From: Paragonimus skrjabini miyazakii
Lineage: Eukaryota > Platyhelminthes > Trematoda > Plagiorchiida > Troglotrematidae
Length of the DNA stretch: 64,000 bases
Direction: 5' to 3'
NCBI GenBank assembly: GCA_014338405.1
Contig: JTDE01000285.1
Span: 37,868 to 101,867 of the forward strand
The notes beneath the pieces are model-generated. The model had not been told where the DNA came from, ran no database searches, and was given only the letters and a program-made list of their open reading frames with translations. A program made the position numbers and the translations under genes. Shown here in pieces: positions 39,531 to 49,150 of this stretch. The stretch's first letter is position 1, and the number at the start of each line of letters is the position of its first letter.

Positions 39531-39741
39531 TGTGGCTTCCCTTGTTGGTGGTTGCAATCTGACTGGGACGAGAGCACTCAGCTTGTAGTCCATCGACCAT
39601 ACTGAACTCTAGCAAAGAAAAGACGAGGCGCACACATGGAGTGTGTTGCTAGTTTGAATCAATTTACGCAAATTAAATGATTTTTACGAAGCAGTTAATG
39701 TCAATTTTACACACAAATGAATTAAAGTATGAAGTCCTACA
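39531..39741 (-). repeat. 3' LTR of the gypsy element
   Basis: Aligns with 43,548-43,752. Shared blocks include GTGTGTTGCTAGTT-like, CAATTT.CGCAAATT and TATGAAGTCCT. On the minus strand it begins TGTAGGACTTC and ends CA, fitting the TG...CA rule. Many substitutions and small indels separate the two LTRs, so the insertion is old. Confidence 0.75.
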
Positions 39742-39799
39742 GAAACCTCTCCTAGAGTGGTGAACGAGTGAAAGTGCACAATGAGATGAAGAAAGAAGA

Positions 39800-42500
39800 T
39801 AACGAATGTCGTACCCTTTGAAAATAATTAGACTTTTAACGGTTCGGCTTGGACGGTTTTGGTTAGGATCAACAGAGGGCTTCAACTGGGAAGACAAGTT
39901 ATTCGTTGTACGTGGGTTGAGTGGACTGCAAATCACTTTGTGGATGATCGCTCAACAGAAGTCTGGCGGCATTCTTATAGGACACGGGGACATATTTCAC
40001 TCTACTAATGCTTATTGCGGAGCGCTTGACAGTACGAAGTCGTCCTGTGTGTATGGTCGTTGGAAAGGGGCTTTGACGGCGTCGACACGAATAAACTGGT
40101 CTCGGAAGTGAGGGTCTCAGTGCTCCTGTTCTAGCCTGGCATTTGACCTGGTGGCCAGAGTTCAAGTTTTCCGTGAGGAAAACTTCGTCTGCACGAAGGT
40201 GTTATTCTCAAGTTAATTTGACCGGCATTTGATTAGTAGGACAGTCCACTAGGTGGCCGAAATGTCATACTACAGGCTGACTGTGCGGCCTTGTAGCCAT
40301 GCCTTCCTTAACAATCGACTGACATCCCAGCACCACAAGAGATAAGTGATCAGTTCGATGTTGGGGATTCTGTTGTGTTTTGAAAGCGGTTTTCAGCTGA
40401 CGGTGGGACCGTTTGGTTCGACCATGTGCCGCCGAGTGGTACGCCGTGGTTTTACTGTATTCAGCTCCGAGAAAGCGCTGTCTGAAACAGGGTACATCCG
40501 GCTGTGATTATGTTCATCGGGACATCATAGAGATCCACTCGTCCTCGAACGTTCTCGCAATCGCTTCTGTTTTCCTGACACCAGTTACCTGGTGGAACAG
40601 TTAGTTTCGGTAATACGTTGCATACGGTAGCGGTCTGACTGTCAATGTGAGCTTGACTGAAAAGTGCGTCAAGGTTAACAAACTTACCTGGTACTGCGAT
40701 CATATTCCAATTGATTTCGCTATGCCGACAATCTGTGCACGCTTCAGCCCATTTTAAGGTATATCCCTGCTTATATTCGATCAGACAAAGTGCTCTGAAA
40801 TAAGTTGAACTGTGGTACGAATGTTAGTTTGAGACAGACAATGGAGGCTACTAAAAACGGTAATTCTGTAATTTATTGACACACACGGACAGGTATTGGC
40901 CACCATGATATCACATACAATTGTGTCATCGCAGTTGACTGACCACAACTCTCAAAAGCTTGAGCGAGGAAGACATCCGACACCGCCCCAATTCTGGATC
41001 GTTATCACGGTCATGCGCTAAATCCTTCACGTATCGTTCCGCTGGACAGAGTGCGTGTTATGGTATTTCGTCTTCCGAAACATAGTTTATGGTCTGGGGT
41101 GCTGATAGGGTGTCTGTTGTCCAGCGGGCAAGTAAGATAACGAATGGCGAGGTATATAGCTAACTTCTCCGTCAACCGTGCTTTACCTGGTGGTTTGAAG
41201 GGACTGTAACCATCATGAAAGAAGTGAGACGAGCTCACTTTTACCATTGACAACTCGTTGGAGAACAATGCCCGCGACATCCTGAAACATGGGGGATGAG
41301 GAAAAGCGAAGTGTCTCGGCTTGTATTGAAATGTGTCAGGTTTGTGATTTTAGTCAGAATGCCCTTGACTTTCTGGACTGCTTTATCTGCTAAAGGAATG
41401 TGGACTCGGTCAAAAGTAGTGTGATTCACACAACTAGGAATGAACCGGCAATAGTAATACGCTGGTTGCGGGGATTGGCGAGACTTTCCAACAGAATCTG
41501 CCGTCTGTTTTTTTCGGGTAATGCTTTGGTTCCTTCTGAATCCATTGCGTGTCTAGGTGTGTCTAAAGATGGAACGTTAACTTACTTTGCAGCGTTATTG
41601 ACAACACCGTATTGCTCAAAACACTGGAATGTTTCTTCAAAATAATGGAGCTGCTCTGCATCAGTTCGACTGGTCATCAGAACATCTTCAATGTAAGCGT
41701 AAACGGAGTCCAGACCTCGTGGTACTTGGTCGGTGAAACACTAGAACGATTGCGTGGTGTTCCCCAGGCCAAGCAGCTTGCAAACGTATTCAAACAAGTC
41801 AATCGAGGTCGTGATGATCGTCAAAGGAACATCCTCTAGTGTTACGGTGACATGGTAATGGGGATGAACCAAGTCGATTCTGCAACATGTGGACTTATCA
41901 CTAAGAGTCAAAGCGAAGACACGAACACGCAGAAAGGATAACGATCTAGCATAGTGCCTTGCTTAACGTGCGATGTTCGGCACAGGGGTGCCGTCCACCT
42001 GCATGTTTAGGTACCATATGAAATAATAGAGATCAGAAACTGTTCGATAGTCGAATTATTCCAAGCTCCAATATGTGTTCCAACTCTTTCGTGGCATTTG
42101 GTAGTTTTCCTGGAGCCAGTGGTCGAGGTCGGGCGTCATAAGAATAACCGTTGGTGGGTATATGATGGACGACGGCATTCTTCAGCGTGCCGGAGTTGTA
42201 AGCGGACTTGGTTGCGAAGGTGGGCTTCTCGAACAACATGCGAAATGCTGGTCTCGTGAGTATGGCGATACGGATACCGGAAATATCTTATATGCGTATC
42301 GTTCGGCTGAGGTGGTAGATTTTTCCATTTTAACGTCAACCGGCGAAGTTCTGAATTCGTAGGAAAGTCCGCACAATCGATGGGCTTGTGTGAGCAACAT
42401 GAGTGCGCGTCTGTGGCCGACGCTGGTCGTGAGTGAATTTTGTCGTACGATGTGATTTTGCTGCCATATACTGACTGGAAATGCCCGATCCTCGAGGCCA
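39800..42500 (-). pseudogene. gypsy pol: protease, RT, RNase H, integrase (broken)
   Basis: Blocks on the minus strand, in order. Protease end (about 42,480-42,290): GSKITSY and a shifted match to an IxADFL motif. RT (42,240-41,430): HHIPTNGYSYDARPRPLAPGK, LELGIIRLSNS, FHMVPK, then LGLGNTTQSF and the catalytic box YIED (41,684-41,695) in place of YIDD, then EQYGVVNNAAK. RNase H (41,400-41,030): LTHFNTSRDTSLFLIP and KLAIYLAIRYL followed by DHKLCF. Integrase (about 40,760-39,900): KWAEACTDC of the zinc finger, ALFSQAHID with the first catalytic Asp, TLFQTAL, and the C-terminal VDAVKAPFQRPY. Stops and frameshifts occur throughout. Confidence 0.88.
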
Positions 42501-42899
42501 TGGACGTTCTTGAGCAGTTGGTGGAATAACGTTGAACTCTACCGATGCCCGCGAAAAAGCAGTCGACGGTGAGTGTCAGTTACATAAAGCAAGTGATCTC
42601 GAAATGGGCCATGGTACTGACTAACTGGTTTGGTCGTTTCCCGTCTAGATTTAGTCGTTTTAGAAGGAACGAGGTTAAGCACAAGACCGAGCATGCGTCC
42701 TAAGTCGATGGCGATAGTAGTAGATAGTCCCGCCGACCTGTCGTGTGTAGTATACTGAGTGCAAAGGCAGTCGTTTGAAATGACCGGCTGTTAGGGCATT
42801 CACGAAAGCTTCCACTTCGGGTTTATATTTTTTTGCCAATCAGTCACGACCTCGATACGATTATACGTGGGTTAATCATTGGGGATTTAACTGTGATGA

Positions 42900-43372
42900 A
42901 CTTGGTCAATTAGCTCGGCTGATTTCTTTTAAGAGCGTATGGTTATCTAAAATGGCTAGTTTGACGAAGTTCACTAGGAGTATTAGGATGTTGCTACTCA
43001 CCTTGTTCCGGTTCGTTGACAGTGCCTGTTTGGCAATTGACTCTTGACAAGGCAAGCGTTGGGGTATTCGGTCTGCTGACTCAGCGGCGGAAAGAAGCGA
43101 GGACCGCCTTTATCGGAAGCTGCCATCCTGCTAATAATGACCGATTCGACAACATTGTAAGGATTCCCTATCGGGGCTCATAAATGACGTTTGCACTTCC
43201 AGCGGCAACAGTTTCATACAGAGAAGAGGCGATGAACGTATGCTTTGTGAGCCGGTGCGTTAGAGGTAAAAGTAACTTCAACCTGTGAGGAGGCCCTACT
43301 GTCAAATTCTGGAAGTTCAGTCATAACGGTGATACCAGAGGTAATCAACTCTTGTTCAGTGTCAGAAGGCAT
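42900..43372 (-). pseudogene. gypsy gag (broken)
   Basis: The likely start is the ATG at 43,372, about 175 bases inside the 5' LTR. The first 52 codons are open and contain LPEFDSRASSQVEVTFTS, which matches the gag start seen in CsRn1-like and related arthropod elements (LPxFWxxxPxxWFxQVExxF). After a stop at 43,214 a shifted frame continues with NPYNVVESVIISR and MAASDK, matching the next gag block. No zinc knuckle was recognised. Gag would form the virus-like particle in an intact element. Confidence 0.75.
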
Positions 43373-43547
43373 GACAGTGAAAACGGGAAAAAGGTGTTGA
43401 AATTGAAGAAAAACTATGAGGACAAAACAAAGGAAAGTGTACATATGACAGTTGATGTACGGGTTCACTAATTCGTGGTAGACTGACCCGCTATGAAAAA
43501 CACCGCGTAGTACAGCATAATACAGTTCCAAATAGTTTTTTTTGAAA

Positions 43548-43752
43548 TGGGGTCTCCACTGTTAGCAACTGCAAATCGATTGAAACGAGCGTGTAACGTG
43601 AATTAGACAATCGACCACGCAGAAAACCAACATATAAAAGACTAGACGAGGTGTGTGTTGCTAGTTCGAGTCAATTTGCGCAAATTGTATGTTTTGTACG
43701 GAACAGTTTATGTGAAATATACACAAAAATGAATCAAAATATGAAGTCCTGT
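43548..43752 (-). repeat. 5' LTR of the gypsy element
   Basis: Partner of the LTR at 39,531-39,741, in the same orientation. On the minus strand it should carry the promoter; a TATAAAAGAC-like motif is visible on the plus strand near 43,633, but its strand makes that role doubtful. Confidence 0.7.
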
Positions 43753-46574
43753 TTAGTACTTCATGGCTGTTTTCCAACCTACCTCTGTTAGTGATCTCAT
43801 AAACTGACAATGAGACGTCTGGCTGAGTTTGACTAAGGCTTTGTGACGACTTGGACAAGTCAAATCAAGAATTTGCTCTTTACTTCTCGAGAAGTGGAAT
43901 TTCAGATATTAATGCCGTCACATCATCAGTAGTAATAAGAAGATTTTGAAAAATATATGAGTGACAGTGTTTGAACTAAAAGTGAATTCACAGGATTGTT
44001 ATGTTATGCAATCGGCATAGCGAGCAGGTTCATTGATCGCTCAACCATCTCAAGAAAAATACGTTCAGAATCAAAACCCTTTTTTCACTAATCGAGTGAT
44101 CATTGAGGTTATGTACGGTTGGGTGCAAACGTCTTAGATCGTGTTACAGCATTGGATTCGAATGAGTCTGAAAGTATAGGATAACTGTCATCCCGTGTGA
44201 TTTTGTCAACAGACTGTTTACATGTTTTGAAGTGCGATTCAACAATAACGTTGATAAAATAATTGCTCGTGGTGTTGCAGCATAGCGCCTGAGATACATT
44301 TGGGCTGTTCAGGAGATTGTTTCTTCTTAACAAAGCGGGAAAACTACAGTTAAGCTGTGAAATACCAAACAGGAGTTAACAAACCTTATAGTGACGTGAT
44401 GAGGAGTAGAAAATGGGGTTACGCAAATTACAAAATCGAGTATATTTACTTTTATCAAATCATCTTCGATATAGGTACACAGGGACCAGTTCACGTAGTG
44501 ACGTGAGGTTAGTTCTGATTTTTCTAGCCTTTATTAAAAAGACACGCTCTCATTAACTTTACATGCCGTTCCCTGATTTACTTACAACGATTGCCATTAA
44601 TGGACGAAAGCAAAACTTTTACGCATTTTTATATTTAATAGAAAAGTTACGATCATTTGATCATTCGTTCAATGCGATTAAACCGTGTTGCAACAGTTAG
44701 GTTAGAAAAATCAAATCGAGATATCCCGGAGAGACTACATTTGCATACTTGACAAAAGCACTTCACTTATGTAAACGGATAGTAGAGAGGGCGATGGAGT
44801 AACCCGTAGGAAGTATATCAGAATTAGTTGTTAAACCAGCTGACAACTTTGTTGGAGCACGTCTGTTGCGTTCTATTGATGAAGTAATCACCCGATAGAT
44901 TAACTTAGCCTGGTCGGATACCGTAGCCCTGTAACTGTTGATATAATGTTGCTCGGTTTACACTGTTAATAACCTTTGTTGGAAATTTGTTAAGGGTCGA
45001 TGGCCTTATTATAAAACAATAAACACGGAAAACCTTTTTTCTTCTGCTATTGACGAACTACGATGAACAGGACCCGCGATAGCACTCGATATCGACTTTG
45101 AACGTCGATTGCTATTCTGATAAAGATTGCTGATGACCAGTTTGTTAGTCATTCTTGCGCTTGCAAGTTTCTCGAACACCGTCTACGTCGTTTGGAAGAA
45201 TCGTTTTTTAGACACTGGGTCTGTGTTTGCAGTTATCCATCAGTCGGCCTGTTGGCTACAGTCGTAATGCGACGCTCAATTCGGGGCGATGGCAACAACC
45301 GACTACTGAAGTGATTATCCTTTCGAAAACTATGCATCAGTCGAAGCACTGCCTCATCGGACAGACGGAGTCTCACTCGTGATTGCCGTCCAACCGAAGT
45401 AGCATACCATGTACATATTTTAGCTTGATATCAGCATTCAATTAACACGTAACGCCTTACTGATGAGTTCCTTCGGATGTGTATGCTAACAAACTGTACC
45501 TCTTAGCTGGGACATTTTTGAGACCGAGTGAGCGTCCATAATTTCACAACATAGAAGTGTCGGGAGTGAACGTTACGAATGAAGCAAGTGACCGATTACT
45601 CACAGATTCTCAAGCTGTATGTTTTTGAGTGACATCAGCTGTCCACCCATAGTAAAAAAAAAAGCCATGCAGACACTCCTTCAGCAAAGCGAACAGACTT
45701 CAGAAACCTCTCACAGGCACTACTTTATCTACCCCGTCATCTAACCTGACCACACGTAATTCATTGATCTTGACCTCGTTTTCAACACTTGTCCTGTTTA
45801 CCTTTTCTAAAACAACACCTAGACGTTGGAGACGGTTTAGTTAGCATGCGCACCAGAAAGGTTTCATGATCTCGTCTCGCCAGAGAGACTAAATGTGTTT
45901 TACCGCGACACATCTATCGCACTGGAAGGTGACACGGCCCAAACACAATAATAATAATAATGTCAGCTCCATTTCTCGATCTCGACTGGTGCAATTATGG
46001 TGTAAGTCCGTAATATCCAATTATGTTCAATTAGCAGCTGTGCCCACAACCAGTCAAACAGTACGAAGATCAGCCGATTATGTGCATTGATTGGGGGCAA
46101 CGACTAACATTGCGCAGCCAGTTGCCATGCGAGAAACGATCAAAATGCCATGCATTGGGTGACAGAGCAACTTTACAGACGCAAGACAAACGGCATGCCG
46201 TGCAATAAGATCACGCAAGCCATCGCCCAATGAAGATTGGCGGATGAGTTGATCATCAGGTTTGTGTGCTCATTATAACTACAGCTGCACTTTCCACTCT
46301 GCAAGGTTTTGATCAGAGTTCGGTCGTGGTTTTTGTTTCACAGAGTGTGGTCGTTATCAAGCAGGTGAAATGGGGCTTTCAGAGAGCTGAGTTTAGTGCA
46401 CAGGTTGTCGTATCATTTCAAAAACGCGAAGGTTATACATTGGACTGTTGTCTGCTATATACAGTATCCATACTTATGCAGCAAGCAGTTCTATAGTTTA
46501 GCGTGTGCAAGTCGAATAATGTATTCAGTGTTACATTGCTTATGCATTATAATCTTGGCAGTTTACTTTTTACT
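43753..46574. other. No recognisable gene
   Basis: Short frames only. Contains a small (AAT)5 microsatellite at 45,947-45,961. Confidence 0.45.
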
Positions 46575-46897
46575 AATGAGTGGTCGGGTATTTGGTTTAT
46601 TTCAAGTTGAACATCACCCACAATTGATCGCAGCTGTTGTATCCCCATAGACTTTCCAGTCGGCCCCTTTAAACCTAACGTGAGGTCAATAGCGCAGTGG
46701 TAAACACGGTTGCCTCATGAACAGCGTGTCCGTGGTTCAAGTTCCGGCTACAGTGGCGACGATATGCACTACTGACGAGCTCTAATGAGAGCGAAACTCG
46801 AGTCTAGTGCTTCTTTTCGAAAGGGGTCGACTGGAAAGTCTATGGGAATGCGACAGCTGCGATCAATTGTGGGTGATGTTCAACCTGAAGTTTACTT
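46575..46897 (+). mobile_element. Ribozyme SINE, family A, composite copy A3 with inverted tails
   Basis: Begins with a tail plus tail extension in minus orientation (46,575-46,672). It is followed at once by a plus-strand unit: tRNA-like head (from about 46,682) with A box TAGCGCAGTGG (46,690-46,700) and B box GGTTCAAGTTCC (46,734-46,745, one base off consensus spacing), an intact hammerhead (46,766-46,810), and a tail ending GATGTTCAAC near 46,892. The inverted tails share GTTGAACATCACCCACAATT and its complement. The 5' leader found in the 26- and 48-kb copies is missing. This is the best-preserved copy of the family in the window. Confidence 0.82.
46766..46810 (+). ncRNA. Type I hammerhead self-cleaving ribozyme, intact core
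   Basis: Order of elements: stem I strand GCACTA (46,766-46,771); core CTGACGA (46,772-46,778), fitting CUGANGA; stem II GCTCT (46,779-46,783), loop AATG, AGAGC (46,788-46,792), 5 bp perfect; GAAA (46,793-46,796); stem III as the self-complementary ACTCGAGT (46,796-46,803); cleavage-site C at 46,804; second stem I strand TAGTGC (46,805-46,810), 6 bp perfect. Every invariant core base is present. Within one molecule stem III can form only 2 bp with a four-base loop; two molecules side by side could form 8 bp. This pattern is known from schistosome Smalpha and newt satellite ribozymes, which cleave best as dimers. Cleavage is predicted after 46,804. Confidence 0.87.
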
Positions 46898-48534
46898 TTT
46901 CATTACAATGTATAATGTTGATTCTATCTGAATAATTTATTTCATCCTGTCTGTTCACGAGTGTTTGTTGAAAGTAACCCTGCGGGCATTTGTACGCATA
47001 AGCTTCGGTATCCGTGGCATTCAGTCATTTATCTCTATATATTAGATAGTAGCAACTTTATCGACCAACTTCCCTCCATGCATGGTATGTATGTGTTCAA
47101 CTAGTTGAAATCATCCGTTTGATGCTTTAAAATCTTCTGTTCACAGTCCTGCAGTACTCTTTTTGCAGTGCATTGAACAAGAGACGCATATGTGCCAAGT
47201 GAAAACATTGAAACTACTGCAAGACGGCGTGGTAAACAGCGTGGAGTCCAAGGGTACAATATACAGACGTTTCTGAGACATCCTACCTTTCTCCTTCTCA
47301 GAGTCGAGTATGTTCCGTTTATTTGTAATCAAACCACACATTCGCTTTCTGTCGATGCTTTACCTATCTGAAAGTTCACCAAGACACTACGTTTGTCGTT
47401 CGTTTATAGCAGTGTCACTTCAATGGGAAATATCAGTTTCTGCGTTATGTGCAACGGGACATGCTTACAAAGACTGAGTGTACACCATAGAACTTATACT
47501 CCACCTAAAAATTGACTTGACCAACAAACAGTTATTCAACCAACCCTGCGAGCAGCTTGAACTGGTTGGTTAGATGACTGTATGTATTACAATAGCACAC
47601 AGAAACTAATGCATCAGACCGTGAGCGAACTGAATGAGTGTTAATCATTCGACGTTAATTGAATGTTTAAATTGCGCGTCAAAAGCTTGGACTCCTCATC
47701 TGAACCGGCAGCTAGGATTCAGTACTGAACACGGATTCAGTTCAAGCACGGCTTGACAAGGTAATCTTTGCGTGATAGTTTGGTGTACGCGGTCAGGTAG
47801 CCCGCCTGTGCATGGTGTGCGTGAGCGGCATTAATGCGCGTAAAATTGTGTCATGTTTCGTGGGTTGTCACGTCTGCTTAGTAGAGCTGCGAGGGGTATT
47901 TGTTTACATGTGTCTTCTCGAATTATGCGCCATGAGATTGGCGCTCATAGCTAGGTGGTTTGATTATCAATTTCTTGCTTGGTGACTTTTAACAAGTCCT
48001 AAATCGGTTAGTCGGACATTGATGCTAATAACGTGCAAACAAGCCAGGTGATCAGGACCCACAAAGTTCCAAATCGATGGTTCCCTTTGGCGTTGACTCC
48101 CATTAGAATAGACTATTCAAGTGATATAAAATAGGAATTCATTTCGCACGCTCTTACTTGGCCACCGCGAAACCAAGCACAACAAATCCCAAACGAAATA
48201 GTCTAGAGTTCTAATGGACCTTTGACACTCAACGATGTACCTACGGTGCGCAAAGATTGTTGGTTAATTGTTTTTAAGGACATGGAACCGGTTTCTGGCG
48301 TCTGACCAATAAGGCTTCGGTATCATTGGGAATATGTGAATTATTGGCATTCGTCATCAGGACACAAAATGATAACCCGTATTGCTGTTGCGAGCTGTGA
48401 TCGATAAGTGACTTTGACTGACATTTCGACTAGATGTCGTTCGGGTAGGTCTAATGGATGTGCGATGACCTACGACCCAACATGAGCAGGACAACGCATG
48501 ACCATGTAGATTGAAAATCATGCACAAAGAATGT
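46898..48534. other. No recognisable gene
   Basis: Short frames only; nothing recognised. Confidence 0.45.
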
Positions 48535-48862
48535 CAAATTTCACATTCGCTCAGATTCTCCAGCCTTACTCCTTCGAAAAGAAACACTTTTCCAGCTTCG
48601 CTCTTGTTAGAACTCGGCAACATGACAATTCCTACCACGGCAGGGATTTGTATTTTAGCCACGCTTTCATGAGGCAACCGTGCTGACCACTGCACAACTG
48701 ACCTCAAATTATACTCGACCGAATTATCATATTTGAATACCTGAGTATTTCGGTTTTTGAGTAGTGATCAAGTTGCCCGATCGTTTCGATAGGAGACACA
48801 GTTACTGTGTTTTAACCCCGATCGACAACCAGGCGATTAGGACTTCTGAGACAGGTCGAAGT
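48535..48862 (-). mobile_element. Ribozyme SINE, family A, copy A4
   Basis: Minus-strand copy with the 5' leader (GTTACTGTGTCTCC block near 48,790-48,810; ATAATTCGGTCGA near 48,730), tRNA-like head with GTGCAGTGGTCAGCACGGTTGC, a decayed ribozyme (about 48,630-48,584, keeping AAGAGCGAAG) and a diverged tail. It shares the leader with the 26-kb copy, so the leader is part of the family. It lies immediately downstream, in the same orientation, of copy A5. Confidence 0.72.
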
Positions 48863-48906
48863 CCCCAATCTCACTGAACATACTTGACGTTATTTTTGGT
48901 TACTGA

Positions 48907-49150
48907 TGAGTAGTCGGGGTTTTGGTTGTTTTACGTTGATCATCACTCACATTCGAGCAGAGAAGGACTTTCTAGCCAACGTTTTTAGAAAAAAAAGCAT
49001 TAGATTCGAATTTCGCTCTTGTCGGGGCTCATGAGCCACGGCCTCGGTTAGATATCTGGTGACGCTTTCATGAAGCAAACATGCTGACCATTGCATACGG
49101 TGGTGTGGTTGTGATTATCACCCATTGTCCAAGTCGATTAGAACTTCAGG
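48907..49150 (-). mobile_element. Ribozyme SINE, family A, copy A5
   Basis: Minus-strand copy: leader trace (CGATTAGAACTTC), diverged head, ribozyme relic (49,035-48,997), tail, and the tail extension ending ACTACTCATCAGTAACC near 48,907. With A4 it forms a head-to-tail tandem whose predicted cleavage positions are about 410 nt apart. It shares the tail extension with the 26- and 46-kb copies. Confidence 0.7.
48997..49035 (-). ncRNA. Hammerhead ribozyme relic with compensated stem III
   Basis: The core reads CTCATGA instead of CTGATGA, so it is probably dead. The GAAA is intact, and stem III reads ATTCGAAT where the 46-kb copy has ACTCGAGT: both bases of a pair have changed together and self-complementarity is kept. 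One stem I strand (TAATGC) remains; its partner is lost. Confidence 0.55.

Larger units (their letters stand above)
39531..43752 (-). mobile_element. Ty3/gypsy LTR retrotransposon, CsRn1-like, nearly full length, dead
   Basis: A 4.2-kb minus-strand element bounded by two direct repeats of about 205-211 bp (39,531-39,741 and 43,548-43,752). Between them, in order on the minus strand, are gag, protease, reverse transcriptase, RNase H and integrase: the Ty3/gypsy order. Reading frames are broken by many stops and frameshifts. The purine-rich CTAGGAGAGG lies next to the inner edge of the 3' LTR (about 39,745-39,754) and could be the polypurine tract. I could not identify a primer binding site, and the bases flanking the element show no clear target duplication. 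CsRn1 was described from the liver fluke Clonorchis sinensis; assignment to that clade is by remembered motif resemblance. Confidence 0.85.

Noticed and set aside
45455..45500. Another hammerhead (CTGATGA near 45,462)
   Set aside because: No GAAA and no pairing arms follow; chance occurrence of the heptamer.
48905..48920. Hammerhead at ACTGATGAG on the plus strand
   Set aside because: This is the reverse complement of the family A tail extension; there is no stem II or GAAA downstream.
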